Shown here: positions 1 to 7,738 of the stretch, piece by piece | Numbering within the stretch: position 1 is the first letter of the stretch | Layout: each line of letters begins with the position of its first letter | Source of the DNA: an uncultured Lachnospiraceae bacterium | Lineage (GTDB): Bacteria > Bacillota > Clostridia > Lachnospirales > Lachnospiraceae | Reading direction: 5' to 3' | NCBI GenBank assembly: GCA_947650155.1 | Contig: CANSUS010000015.1 | Location: 1-63,198 of the forward strand | DNA: 63,198 nt | Position numbers and translations under genes: made by a program | The notes under the pieces: model-generated | What the model was told of the DNA's origin: nothing | The model's database searches: none | What the model saw: only the letters and a program-made list of their open reading frames with translations

Positions 1-212
1 AAAAAGTATTGGAAATGAGCATTGACGAATTAGAGTTGTCAGTCCGTTCCTATAATTGCTTAAAACGTGCAGGTATCAACACAGTAGAAGAGTTGACAAA
101 TAAAACTTCTGAAGATATGATGAAAGTTCGTAATCTTGGACGCAAGTCATTGGAAGAAGTGCTGGCAAAATTGAAAGAGTTAGGTCTTCAATTGAATCCA
201 AGCGAAGAATAG
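1..212 (+). CDS. rpoA: RNA polymerase alpha subunit, C-terminal part (5' end outside window)
   Basis: This is the end of rpoA; the reading frame is open to the left edge, so only the alpha C-terminal domain is present (about 70 residues). The helix-hairpin-helix pattern of alpha-CTD is clear: [15 protein letters not shown], then TVEELTNKT, then [12 protein letters not shown]. In the family this domain contacts UP-element DNA and activators and is joined by a flexible linker to the assembly domain. It is followed by rplQ, the usual order at the end of the ribosomal protein super-operon. Identification is by sequence and context together. Confidence 0.97.
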   Translation, partial: KVLEMSIDELELSVRSYNCLKRAGINTVEELTNKTSEDMMKVRNLGRKSLEEVLAKLKELGLQLNPSEE

Positions 213-230
213 TATATGTATGCAGCTCCG

Positions 231-306
231 GTAAGACCAAAGAGCGCGGGGATGTTGCTCATATAATGGAACTGTTCATACATTCGGTAAGTAAGACCAA
301 AGAGCG
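231..306 (+). repeat. 16-bp direct repeat in the rpoA-rplQ spacer
   Basis: The spacer holds two copies of GTAAGACCAAAGAGCG (231-246 and 291-306), exactly 60 bp apart and both extended by a similar GG-rich tail. The second copy ends about 36 bases before the rplQ start. The spacing and position suggest an RNA or DNA control element for rplQ, or a local duplication. No known element was recognised. Confidence 0.6.
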
Positions 307-342
307 TGGCCGGATGCAAACCATTAGAAGGAGAATAAAAAA

Positions 343-879
343 ATGGCAAAGTACAGAAAACTTGGCAGAACATCAAGCCAAAGAAAAGCATTACTCAGAA
401 GTCAGGTAACGGCGCTGATTCATAACGGTAAGATCGTTACTACAGAAGCAAAAGCAAAAGAAGTAAAGAAGATTGTAGAAGGACTTATTGCATTAGCTGT
501 TAAGGAAAAAGACAATTATGAAACCGTAAAAGTTACCGCTAAGGTTCCGCGTAAGGATAAAGACGGTAAGAGAGTAAAAGAAGTGGTAGACGGTAAGAAA
601 AAGACTGTTTATGATGAAGTGGAAAAGGAAATCAAAAAAGATATGCCTTCCAGACTTCATGCAAGAAGACAGATGCTCAAAGTATTATATCCTGTAACAG
701 AAGTTCCGACTGCAAACGCAGGTAAAAAGAAAAATACTAAAGAAGTAGATCTGGCAGCAAAGTTATTTGATGAGTACGGACCAAAATACGCAGGACGTAA
801 CGGCGGTTATACAAGAATCGTTAAAATTGGCCAGCGTAAAGGCGACGGCGCTTTAGAAGTGCTTCTTGAGTTTGTATAA
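343..879 (+). CDS. rplQ: 50S ribosomal protein L17
   Basis: The protein begins MAKYRKLGRTSSQRKALLRS, the hallmark N-terminus of bacterial L17, and ends with the conserved GDGALEVLLEF region. It has 178 residues against about 120-130 in most bacteria. The extra length is a lysine-rich insertion from about residue 60 to 130, a form I associate with Lachnospiraceae relatives. The ATG follows a good AGAAGGAGAAT ribosome binding site. It lies directly after rpoA, as in most Firmicutes, and a strong hairpin terminator follows. L17 sits near the exit tunnel of the large subunit. Confidence 0.97.
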   Translation: MAKYRKLGRTSSQRKALLRSQVTALIHNGKIVTTEAKAKEVKKIVEGLIALAVKEKDNYETVKVTAKVPRKDKDGKRVKEVVDGKKKTVYDEVEKEIKKDMPSRLHARRQMLKVLYPVTEVPTANAGKKKNTKEVDLAAKLFDEYGPKYAGRNGGYTRIVKIGQRKGDGALEVLLEFV

Positions 880-907
880 GATTTTTAAATTTAAAATATG
901 TAAAGAT

Positions 908-946
908 AAAAAACAGGCGGTTCCATAACGGAAGACGCCTGTTTTT
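908..946. terminator. Bidirectional terminator between rplQ and the converging M15 peptidase gene
   Basis: AAACAGGCG (911-919) pairs with CGCCTGTTT (936-944). The stem is flanked by A and T tracts, so it can end transcription from both sides. Confidence 0.85.
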
Positions 947-987
947 AAATAGATCTGCATGCAATGGACTGTGATAATCTGTCTCCA

Positions 988-1905
988 TTATTCCACAGTC
1001 TTTTGAAAATGCTGGTAATCTTTGCAGGAATTCCAGTTTCCGCCCCAGACAAAACCATGTTCTTTAAAGAGTTTATAACACAAATCTTCATCATCGATTT
1101 TATAAGGAAAGTCCAGACTCCGGTCAGCATAACTTTCACTTCCAGCGGGGGAAATATAAGTACTGCCATCCGATTGAAATACGACGTAGGGATTATAAAA
1201 GGGATTGATATCGACAGCCAGTCCGTAGGCATGTTTGGATAGACTGCTTGTGCCGTCCACTACCCGGTAATTAAAACATGAGGTGTTATTGTCTTCCATA
1301 GAAGCGGTATCGTCCCCGTCATATTCGTCAATTAGCCGCACCTTTTCTATTTTATATTCTGATAAAAACAGTTCATAAAATATTTCTAACAGGTCCTGTG
1401 CAATGGACTTATTGCAGATAAGCTCGCCCTCCGTTATTTCATCATTAAAATTATAGTGCAGTATGTGCATATACCGCAGATCATCCAAAGAAATATTTTC
1501 GTTTTCCACATAGGAAATACCGGTTATTCTGGCTATGATCCCGTCGGATAATGGCTCATAATAAAAATACAGCTCAGCGTTCTCTCTGGAAATTTCAGCG
1601 GGAGTATCTGATTTGATTTCAGTGGAAGCAGTTTCATCTGGTCCGGGAACAGCAGATGTTTCGGCTTCAGCATTTGTATCCGGTTGGGAGGCAGTTTGGG
1701 AGTTGGATTCGTTGACCGGGTCAGCGTCGGCTGTTATTGGAAGTTCAGGGATCTGTTCGGATGGTTCGGTTTCTTCTGCCCGCAGCTTAGCATTTTTAGC
1801 CGCATAATCGCTCAGGCTTTCTGAGCGGGAAAAAATACGCACCAGGGCGGAGCAGAAAATAATAATGAGGAATAAAATCGCAATCGGTTTAAAATATTCT
1901 TTCAT
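988..1905 (-). CDS. M15-family D-Ala-D-Ala carboxypeptidase-like cell wall hydrolase
   Basis: The 305-residue protein has an N-terminal membrane anchor (about residues 7-24), a low-complexity acidic and Ser/Thr/Pro-rich linker to about residue 105, and a C-terminal M15 peptidase domain. Metal-binding and catalytic features are visible: SKHAYGLAVDINP (His and Asp ligands) and, near the end, GFVWGGNW followed by DYQHFQ (second His). This points to the M15C/VanY group, zinc enzymes that cleave peptidoglycan stem peptides. It should act outside the membrane. It lies on the opposite strand between rplQ and the ECF genes, interrupting a gene order that is usually continuous. The exact bond cut cannot be told from sequence. 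Confidence 0.85.
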   Translation of the reverse strand: MKEYFKPIAILFLIIIFCSALVRIFSRSESLSDYAAKNAKLRAEETEPSEQIPELPITADADPVNESNSQTASQPDTNAEAETSAVPGPDETASTEIKSDTPAEISRENAELYFYYEPLSDGIIARITGISYVENENISLDDLRYMHILHYNFNDEITEGELICNKSIAQDLLEIFYELFLSEYKIEKVRLIDEYDGDDTASMEDNNTSCFNYRVVDGTSSLSKHAYGLAVDINPFYNPYVVFQSDGSTYISPAGSESYADRSLDFPYKIDDEDLCYKLFKEHGFVWGGNWNSCKDYQHFQKTVE

Positions 1906-1963
1906 AAAGCAAATGTCCCTTTTTGATTTATAGTGCCGTTCTGATAAAACGGCTATGACTAAA

Positions 1964-1972
1964 ATTATATCA
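1964..1972 (-). promoter_or_regulatory. Extended -10 promoter for the M15 peptidase gene
   Basis: Reading the minus strand, TGA-TATAAT lies about 60 bases upstream of the start at 1905. The extended TGn motif compensates for a weak -35. Confidence 0.55.
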
Positions 1973-2018
1973 TAAAATAATTCGTTTGAAAGACAGTATT
2001 TCGCAAATCAACAATATC

Positions 2019-2047
2019 TTGTAATTATCGGCATAATTTAGTACAAT
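2019..2047 (+). promoter_or_regulatory. Promoter of the ecfA-ecfA'-ecfT-truA operon
   Basis: TTGTAA (2019-2024), a 17-bp spacer and TACAAT (2042-2047) form a plausible sigma-A promoter about 85 bases before ecfA1. Confidence 0.6.
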
Positions 2048-2133
2048 TAAGACCGTGGCATACTAGAGTGGCGGTTACAGGAAAAAAGTACGCTGTAAAA
2101 AGAGGGCGTGTTAAGACGGAGACGGGAGAACAC

Positions 2134-2985
2134 ATGGGAATCATTCAGACAAAAAAACTGGTATTTGAATATATAAGACGCGATGAAGAGGGGAATGTGG
2201 AAGGGATCACGAGGGCTGTTGACGAGGTGGATCTTGATGTGTCGCAAGGGCAGTTTATTGCAATTCTTGGGCACAATGGTTCCGGTAAATCCACTTTGGC
2301 AAAGCATATCAATGCCATTCTTGCACCAACTGAGGGCACGGTGTGGGTAGACGGAATGGATACGCAGGACGAAGAGAAAGTGTGGGATATCAGACAAAGA
2401 GCAGGGATGGTATTTCAGAATCCCGACAATCAGATTATTGGACAGGTAGTAGAGGAAGACGTAGGATTTGGCCCTGAAAATATGGGAGTTCCCACAAAAG
2501 AAATATGGGAACGGGTTGAAGAAAGTTTAAAAGCGGTAGGAATGTATGAATTTCGCAAGCATTCTCCCAATAAATTATCCGGCGGACAAAAGCAGAGGGT
2601 ATCTATAGCAGGGGTAATTGCCATGCATCCCAAATGTATTATTTTGGATGAACCCACGGCAATGCTGGACCCTAATGGCAGAAAAGAAGTGATCAGGGCG
2701 GTGCGGGCGTTAAATGATGTGGAAGAGGTCACAGTCGTATTGATTACACATTATATGGAAGAAATTATTTATGCGGATAAAGTTTTCGTTATGGACAGAG
2801 GACACGTTGAAATGGAAGGAACGCCGCGGGAGATTTTTTCACAGGTGGAAAAACTGAAGTCTCTGCGTTTGGATGTGCCTCAGGTGACGCTGCTTGCGCA
2901 CGAGTTGAAAAGGAACGGACTGAATATTCCGGATGGGATACTGACGATAAAAGAGTTGACGGAGGCGCTTGAAAGCCTGAAATAG
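2134..2985 (+). CDS. ecfA1: ECF transporter ATP-binding protein EcfA1
   Basis: This ABC ATPase of 283 residues powers vitamin or metal uptake together with EcfA2, EcfT and interchangeable S components. Walker [10 protein letters not shown] is at residues 46-54, the Q-loop is in VFQNPDNQ, the signature LSGGQKQR is at about 148-155 and Walker B is IILDEPT. The start at 2134 follows a GGGAGA site. An upstream GTG at 2068 has no ribosome binding site and would sit almost at the transcription start. It is first in an operon with ecfA2, ecfT and truA, matching the conserved Firmicutes order next to ribosomal genes. Confidence 0.95.
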   Translation: MGIIQTKKLVFEYIRRDEEGNVEGITRAVDEVDLDVSQGQFIAILGHNGSGKSTLAKHINAILAPTEGTVWVDGMDTQDEEKVWDIRQRAGMVFQNPDNQIIGQVVEEDVGFGPENMGVPTKEIWERVEESLKAVGMYEFRKHSPNKLSGGQKQRVSIAGVIAMHPKCIILDEPTAMLDPNGRKEVIRAVRALNDVEEVTVVLITHYMEEIIYADKVFVMDRGHVEMEGTPREIFSQVEKLKSLRLDVPQVTLLAHELKRNGLNIPDGILTIKELTEALESLK

Positions 2986-3060
2986 TTTTTGAATGGAAGG
3001 ATAAAGATTTAGATCAGGAATCTGCAGACAGCAGATTAGAAAAGATAGGAATGGGAAAGC

Positions 3061-3909
3061 ATGTCGATCATTTTAAACCATGTAAATTATATATATGACG
3101 GGGATACGGAGATCCCGGTAAAGGCTTTGGACGATGTATCAATAAAAATAGAGGATGGAGAATTTATCGGTCTGATTGGGCATACCGGTTCGGGCAAGTC
3201 CACATTGGTACAGCATTTAAACGGACTTGTAAAGCCGACAAGCGGCGGGGTGTATTATAACGGCGAAGATATTCATGACGGAGACTATGATCTGAAGACG
3301 TTACGAAGCAAAGTAGGGCTGGTTTTTCAATATCCTGAGCACCAGCTTTTTGAAGTGGATGTTTTTTCTGACGTTTGTTTTGGTCCTAAAAATCTGGGAC
3401 TTCCTAAACGGGAAGTGGAGCTTCGGGCCTTTGACGCGCTTCGGCAGGTAGGATTTCCGGAAGAATTTTTTTATCAGTCTCCTTTTGAATTGTCGGGAGG
3501 ACAGAAAAGAAGAGTTGCCATTGCAGGAGTGCTTGCAATGAAGCCGGAAGTACTTGTGCTGGATGAGCCTACGGCCGGTCTGGACCCGAAAGGGCGGGAC
3601 GAAATTCTGGAGCAGATTAAGAGACTCCGGGAAGAGACGAAAATAACCGTGGTACTGGTATCCCATAGTATGGAAGACGTTGCAAAATATGTAGGACGGA
3701 TTATTGTAATGAACCGTGGAAAAGTAATGTTTGATGATGTACCCAAAGAAGTATTCAGACATTATAAGGAATTAGAGGCAGTGGGGCTTGCCGCGCCGCA
3801 GGTGACCTATATTATGCATGCATTAAGAGAAAAAGGATTTCCTGTAAATACACAGGCAACTACGATTGCGGAAGCAAAAGAAGAAATATTGCGTGTTTTC
3901 AGAACTTGA
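3061..3909 (+). CDS. ecfA2: ECF transporter ATP-binding protein EcfA2
   Basis: This is the second ATPase of the ECF energising module, 282 residues. Walker A GHTGSGKST is at residues 40-48, the signature is LSGGQKRRVAIAG and Walker B is VLVLDEPTAGLDP. It pairs with EcfA1 as a heterodimer under the EcfT membrane scaffold. The 75-base gap after ecfA1 holds a purine-rich stretch but no terminator. ecfT follows 12 bases later, so they are co-transcribed. No S component is present in the window; in group II ECF systems these are encoded elsewhere. Confidence 0.95.
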   Translation: MSIILNHVNYIYDGDTEIPVKALDDVSIKIEDGEFIGLIGHTGSGKSTLVQHLNGLVKPTSGGVYYNGEDIHDGDYDLKTLRSKVGLVFQYPEHQLFEVDVFSDVCFGPKNLGLPKREVELRAFDALRQVGFPEEFFYQSPFELSGGQKRRVAIAGVLAMKPEVLVLDEPTAGLDPKGRDEILEQIKRLREETKITVVLVSHSMEDVAKYVGRIIVMNRGKVMFDDVPKEVFRHYKELEAVGLAAPQVTYIMHALREKGFPVNTQATTIAEAKEEILRVFRT

Positions 3910-3921
3910 AAGGGTTAATTT

Positions 3922-4758
3922 ATGCTTAGAGATATTACATTGGGACAATATTATCAATCGGATTCCGTGATCCATAAATTAGATCCGCGGGTAAAGCTTG
4001 TCAGTACGATACTGTTTATCATTTCCTTATTTGTAGTGGATCATATAATCGGGTATTTGATAGCGGGACTTTTTCTTGCCGTTGTGATCAGGATTTCCAA
4101 GGTTCCTTTTAAATTTATGGTAAGAGGTATGAAATCCATAGTGGTGCTTCTGCTCATTACTGTTATCTTCAATCTGTTTCTTACGCCGGGCGAAGCTCTT
4201 GTTACAATCTGGAAATTAAAGATCACAAAGGAGGGATTGAGGATTGCCGTAAAAATGGCAATACGGCTGGTTTTTCTGATTATCGGTTCTTCTGTTATGA
4301 CTTTGACGACTACGCCCAATAATTTAACGGACGGTTTGGAAAGTATTATGAAACCATTGAAGATCTTCCGCGTGCCGGTGCATGAGGTGGCGATGATGAT
4401 GGCGATAGCGCTTCGATTTATTCCTATTTTGTTAGAAGAAACAGATAAGATTATGAAGGCGCAGATTGCCAGGGGCGCAGATTTTGAAAGCGGAAATCTG
4501 ATTAAAAAGGCGAAAAGTCTTGTGCCGCTTTTGGTGCCCTTATTTATCTCTGCATTCCGGCGGGCAAATGACCTTGCGATGGCGATGGAGGCAAGATGTT
4601 ACCGTGGCGGAGAACATCGTACAAAAATGAAGCCGCTGCAGTATAAAAAGCGGGATGCTGCCGCGTATACAGTGGTCGTAGTTTACCTGGCAGTCTGCAT
4701 TATTGGAGGCAGAATATTGCCGGGACTCATTGACATCAACGGAATATTTGGAAGATAA
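3922..4758 (+). CDS. ecfT: ECF transporter transmembrane scaffold EcfT
   Basis: This 278-residue membrane protein begins MLRDITLGQYYQSDSVIHKLDPRVK, typical of EcfT. It has several hydrophobic helices and two cytoplasmic coupling helices with the Ala-Arg-Gly type motifs, seen here as ARGADFESG and a modified ARCYRGG. EcfT transmits ATP hydrolysis by EcfA1/A2 to the substrate-binding S protein. The second motif carries Cys-Tyr between Arg and Arg-Gly, a common variant. The truA start follows 37 bases after the stop. Confidence 0.94.
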   Translation: MLRDITLGQYYQSDSVIHKLDPRVKLVSTILFIISLFVVDHIIGYLIAGLFLAVVIRISKVPFKFMVRGMKSIVVLLLITVIFNLFLTPGEALVTIWKLKITKEGLRIAVKMAIRLVFLIIGSSVMTLTTTPNNLTDGLESIMKPLKIFRVPVHEVAMMMAIALRFIPILLEETDKIMKAQIARGADFESGNLIKKAKSLVPLLVPLFISAFRRANDLAMAMEARCYRGGEHRTKMKPLQYKKRDAAAYTVVVVYLAVCIIGGRILPGLIDINGIFGR

Positions 4759-4795
4759 TAGCGGCCCGGCGGGAAAATTGAAAGACGGAGCAGAT

Positions 4796-5551
4796 ATGGA
4801 ACAGGAAATACAAACTAAAAGGATCATGCTGACCGTGGCATATGACGGTACGAATTATTGTGGATGGCAGGTACAGAAAAACGGGAATACGATTGAAGGA
4901 GAATTGAATCGCTGCCTCTCAGATCTTTTAGGGGAAGATATAAAAGTGACGGGGGGAAGCCGTACCGATTCCGGGGTGCATGCTTTGGAAAATATTGCCG
5001 TTTTTGATACGAAAGCCAAAATGCCGGCGGGGAAATTTTCTTATGCATTGAATCAGAGACTGCCAGAAGATATACGCATACAGGGATCGAAGCAGGTGGA
5101 TGCGGACTTTCATCCCAGACATTGCTTTTCCAAAAAGACCTATGAGTATCGAATCTATAATGCAGAGTTTCCCCTGCCTGTAAAGCGGTTTTATTCCTAC
5201 TTTACTTATGTTCCACTGAATGAAAAACGAATGCAGGAGGCGGCGTCTTATCTGGTGGGAGAGCATGATTTTAAGAGTTTCTGTTCTTCCGGATCTGTAG
5301 TAGAATCTACAGTTCGGACGATCTATGAAGCACGGGTTTACAGAGAGGAAAATGAAATCATCATTCGTGTAACAGGAAACGGATTCTTATACAACATGGT
5401 AAGGATTATAGCAGGGACATTGATGGAAGCGGGAAGGGGAAATATAGAACCGGAGGAAGTAAAGCGGATTATCGAAAAGAAAGACAGGGCATATGCAGGG
5501 CCTACTGCGCCGGCAAACGGACTTATTCTGTATCAATATGAAATTCTATGA
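4796..5551 (+). CDS. truA: tRNA pseudouridine(38-40) synthase TruA
   Basis: TruA modifies U38-40 in the anticodon arm of several tRNAs. The chosen start gives 251 residues, a normal length. The catalytic aspartate lies in SRTDSGVHA (Asp at about residue 58), and YDGTNYCGWQ near the N-terminus is conserved. The ATG at 4796 follows ACGGAG. A longer in-frame start at 4703 would lie inside ecfT and lacks support. It is last in the ecf operon, with rplM and rpsI downstream behind their own promoter. Confidence 0.95.
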   Translation: MEQEIQTKRIMLTVAYDGTNYCGWQVQKNGNTIEGELNRCLSDLLGEDIKVTGGSRTDSGVHALENIAVFDTKAKMPAGKFSYALNQRLPEDIRIQGSKQVDADFHPRHCFSKKTYEYRIYNAEFPLPVKRFYSYFTYVPLNEKRMQEAASYLVGEHDFKSFCSSGSVVESTVRTIYEARVYREENEIIIRVTGNGFLYNMVRIIAGTLMEAGRGNIEPEEVKRIIEKKDRAYAGPTAPANGLILYQYEIL

Positions 5552-5634
5552 GGGTAACAGTTCAGGCTTCCGCCAGCAGACAGATCAGTATTCTAAAAGG
5601 AACCCTATGATGTAAAAAATTCTTAAAATAGCCA

Positions 5635-5663
5635 TTGACACACGCGGGTGCGTATAATATAAT
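5635..5663 (+). promoter_or_regulatory. Strong promoter of rplM-rpsI
   Basis: TTGACA (5635-5640), a 17-bp spacer and TATAAT (5658-5663) match the sigma-A consensus exactly. Confidence 0.9.
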
Positions 5664-5669
5664 ATTTTA

Positions 5670-5894
5670 CTGTGACAATGTTTAAGTATATCGAAACCAA
5701 AGCCCCGGTGACGATATATGAAATATAGTAGTATTCAGGTTTGTGGAATTTTTGTAGTGCAGCCGGACATCTGTATGAAAAAGAGGAAGCAGGCAAACGA
5801 AGGATAACGAAAACTTCGTATTAAGACCAGGTTTGAAAGTAAACTTTCAAATATTGATTAGTGTGTGCACTGAAGCGCACAAGGAGGTATAAAA
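5670..5894 (+). promoter_or_regulatory. Long 5' leader of rplM, candidate L13 autoregulatory leader
   Basis: About 225 bases separate the promoter from rplM, with no open frame of note. Several stems can form, including GAAAGTAAACTTTC (5834-5847) and GTGTGC-ACTGAA-GCGCAC close to the AAGGAGG site. In low-GC Gram-positive bacteria rplM has a conserved structured leader (the Rfam L13 leader family). The position fits, but I could not test the match. Confidence 0.5.
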
Positions 5895-6323
5895 ATGAAA
5901 ACATTTATGGCTAGTCCGTCTACAATCGATAGAAAATGGTATGTAGTAGACGCTGCGGATATGACACTCGGACGTTTGGCATCTGAGGTTGCTAAAATTT
6001 TAAGAGGAAAGAATAAACCGATTTTCACTCCTCATATTGATACCGGTGATTATGTGATCGTTGTAAATGCTGAAAAGATTAAAGTAACCGGTAAGAAGCT
6101 GGATCAGAAAATTTATTACCATCATTCCGATTATGTTGGCGGTATGAAAGAAGCAACTTTAAGAGAGAAATTAGCAAAGAAACCGGAACAGGTTGTTGAA
6201 CTCGCTGTAAAAGGCATGCTTCCCAAAGGACCTTTAGGAAGACAGATGTATACAAAACTTCATGTATATGCAGGACCTGAGCATAATCATGCGGCTCAGA
6301 AACCAGAAGTATTAACATTTTAA
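5895..6323 (+). CDS. rplM: 50S ribosomal protein L13
   Basis: The 142-residue protein begins [20 protein letters not shown] and contains [26 protein letters not shown] and [15 protein letters not shown], all diagnostic of bacterial L13. L13 is an early-assembling large subunit protein. The start is preceded by a strong AAGGAGG. rpsI follows after 28 bases, the conserved rplM-rpsI pair, driven by the consensus promoter at 5635-5663. Confidence 0.98.
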   Translation: MKTFMASPSTIDRKWYVVDAADMTLGRLASEVAKILRGKNKPIFTPHIDTGDYVIVVNAEKIKVTGKKLDQKIYYHHSDYVGGMKEATLREKLAKKPEQVVELAVKGMLPKGPLGRQMYTKLHVYAGPEHNHAAQKPEVLTF

Positions 6324-6351
6324 TGAAAGGAACTGAAAGGAGAAGATTAAA

Positions 6352-6747
6352 ATGGCTAACGCAGCAAAATTCTACGGAACAGGTAGAAGAAAAAAATCTA
6401 TTGCAAGAGTATATTTAGTACCTGGAACAGGTAATATTACAATTAATAAAAGACCAATCGACGAGTATTTCGGATTAGAGACATTAAAGGTTATCGTTCG
6501 TCAGCCTCTTGCTGCAACGGAAACAGTTGAAAAATTTGACATTCTTGTAAACGTTCACGGCGGCGGATATACCGGTCAGGCAGGTGCAATCAGACATGGT
6601 ATTGCAAGAGCTTTATTACAGGCAGACGGCGATTACAGACCGGTGCTTAAGAAAGCAGGATATTTAACAAGAGATCCGAGAATGAAAGAAAGAAAGAAAT
6701 ACGGTCTCAAAGCGGCACGTCGTGCACCGCAGTTCTCCAAGAGATAA
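6352..6747 (+). CDS. rpsI: 30S ribosomal protein S9
   Basis: The protein has 131 residues and carries [19 protein letters not shown] near the start and the C-terminal tail [16 protein letters not shown], which in ribosomes reaches the P-site tRNA. Length and ends agree with the family. It is the last gene of the rplM operon and is followed by a clear intrinsic terminator, after which the toxI-toxN locus begins. Confidence 0.98.
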   Translation: MANAAKFYGTGRRKKSIARVYLVPGTGNITINKRPIDEYFGLETLKVIVRQPLAATETVEKFDILVNVHGGGYTGQAGAIRHGIARALLQADGDYRPVLKKAGYLTRDPRMKERKKYGLKAARRAPQFSKR

Positions 6748-6770
6748 GCAATTATTTATATGCAATGTAA

Positions 6771-6802
6771 AGCCCTTGAAAATTTGTTTTTTCAAGGGTT
6801 TT
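6771..6802 (+). terminator. Terminator of rplM-rpsI
   Basis: CCCTTGAAAA (6773-6782) pairs with TTTTCAAGGG (6789-6798) and is followed by TTTTGTAATATTTTT. Confidence 0.88.
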
Positions 6803-6814
6803 GTAATATTTTTG

Positions 6815-6843
6815 TTGATTTTAGTGATATGATTGCATATAAT
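6815..6843 (+). promoter_or_regulatory. Promoter of the toxI antitoxin RNA
   Basis: TTGATT (6815-6820), a 17-bp spacer and TATAAT (6838-6843). Transcription would start near 6850, just before a GATAG-GAAA-CTATC hairpin and the repeat array. Confidence 0.75.
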
Positions 6844-6849
6844 AAAAAT

Positions 6850-6970
6850 AGATAGGAAACTATCTTTGGAGAGTTCCTGCCAGATAGTGGAAGATTTTAG
6901 ACTCGGGAGAGTTCCTGCCAAATAGTGGAAGATTTTAAACTCGTAGGGAGCAGTAATGCTCCCTCATTTT
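6850..6970 (+). ncRNA. toxI: Candidate ToxI-type antitoxin RNA
   Basis: Between its own promoter and an intrinsic terminator lies a short array of two tandem 38-nt repeats, directly upstream of a ToxN/AbiQ-type toxin gene. This is the architecture of type III toxin-antitoxin loci: a repeat RNA is cut by the toxin into single units that bind and inhibit it, and the terminator sets the RNA-to-toxin mRNA ratio. Known arrays have repeats of about 34-38 nt; two full units is at the small end. The identification rests on architecture and the neighbouring toxin, not on an RNA homology search. Confidence 0.75.
6868..6943 (+). repeat. Two tandem 38-bp repeats (ToxI units)
   Basis: Unit 1 is 6868-6905 and unit 2 is 6906-6943. 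They match at 36 of 38 positions and abut with no spacer. Each begins GGAGAGTTCCTGCC and ends ACTCG. Confidence 0.95.
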
Positions 6971-6971
6971 T
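6945..6971 (+). terminator. Terminator between toxI repeats and toxN
   Basis: AGGGAGC (6945-6951) and GCTCCCT (6958-6964) form a perfect stem with loop AGTAAT, followed by CATTTTTTT. In type III loci this terminator lets only part of the transcripts reach the toxin. Confidence 0.88.
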
Positions 6972-6986
6972 TTAGAAAGGGATAGA

Positions 6987-7535
6987 ATGGAAGAATTTAA
7001 ACTGTATAGTGTGTCAGACGAATATATAGATTATTTGCGAGCTATATTTCCAAATGTATATTCAAATAAAGAAACAACGAGGGTTCATACCCGAAAGTAT
7101 GTTGGTACAGTGTTACGTTTGGATAATTACCATTATTATATACCGATGTCTTCACCAAAAGAATCGGACTATCAGATTGCCGGTGAGAAAAAAGTAATTA
7201 AAAAGAGTATTATCCCGATTATACGCATCGTGGTAAAAAATTCAAAGGGATAAAGGGAATTAAAGGGGACTCTGCGAATCAGTCATATGATACCAGTCCC
7301 ACCATCAGAACTGCATCTTTATGATATTGAAAATGAGAAAGACGATACATATAAAGATTTGGTGCAGAATGAAATTATATTTATTCGTAAAAACCAGGAT
7401 AAAATTCTTGCTAATGCAAAATTGTTATATAAGCAAAAAACAGAAAATGACTTATAGGCAGGATATGTAAAAGCTGCATTAGAGTATAAAGCTTTAGAGA
7501 AACTATGCAGAGATTATATAAGTGAAAAGAGATAA
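6987..7535 (+). pseudogene. toxN: ToxN/AbiQ-family endoribonuclease toxin, broken by two in-frame stops
   Basis: The first 88 codons encode KLYSVSDEYIDYLR, then VHTRKYVGTVL and YYIPMSSPKESDY, the conserved N-terminal half of ToxN/AbiQ toxins. The frame stops at TAA 7251, but the same frame continues with the rest of the family: LKGTLRISHMIPVP, then IFIRKNQDKILANAKLLYKQK. A TAG follows at 7455, then a helical C-terminus (ALEYKALEKLC) to TAA 7535. With both stops read through, the product would be about 182 residues, close to family size. No frameshift is needed, so two point mutations explain the damage. The 88-residue N-terminal fragment should lack activity. The ATG follows AGAAAGGGATAGA, a good site. 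Confidence 0.9.
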
Positions 7536-7566
7536 GCAAACAGAACACAAGATTTCAAGGATATTT

Positions 7567-7596
7567 ACTCCGCAGGTTTTTCCTGCGGAGTTTTTC
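7567..7596 (+). terminator. Terminator after the toxN remnant
   Basis: ACTCCGCAGG (7567-7576) pairs perfectly with CCTGCGGAGT (7582-7591), followed by a T run. Confidence 0.92.
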
Positions 7597-7603
7597 TGGT
7601 CTA

Positions 7604-7632
7604 TTAACATTTCGGGTTATTTGGGTTATAAT
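7604..7632 (+). promoter_or_regulatory. Promoter of the NTP pyrophosphatase gene
   Basis: TTAACA (7604-7609), a 17-bp spacer and TATAAT (7627-7632), about 105 bases before the start codon. Confidence 0.75.
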
Positions 7633-7738
7633 ATATTTCAAGCTTATATAGATTTCTTAATGGAAGTGCTGTTATGTGTGATGTGAAAAAATATTTTAAT
7701 AGCAGGTGTTCATGGAGCGGATAAAGGGGGATTAAAAA

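Noticed and set aside
1613-1807. Plus-strand frame rich in Ser/Ala/Gly opposite the M15 gene
   Set aside because: It mirrors the low-complexity linker of the M15 protein on the other strand.
2068-2133. GTG start extending EcfA1 by 22 residues
   Set aside because: No ribosome binding site, only about 20 bases from the predicted -10 box, and the extension is not typical of the family.
3301-3762. 153-codon open frame on the minus strand inside ecfA2
   Set aside because: Shadow of a strongly conserved ABC ATPase gene; no ribosome binding site and composition explained by the plus-strand codons.
6868-6943. Two 38-bp repeats as a mini CRISPR array
   Set aside because: The units abut without spacers, no cas gene is near, and the position before a ToxN-like gene with a terminator between fits ToxI.
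7251-7457. Recoded or suppressed stop codons in toxN
   Set aside because: The two stops differ (TAA and TAG), have no visible recoding signal, and the other genes in the window read normally; decay is simpler.
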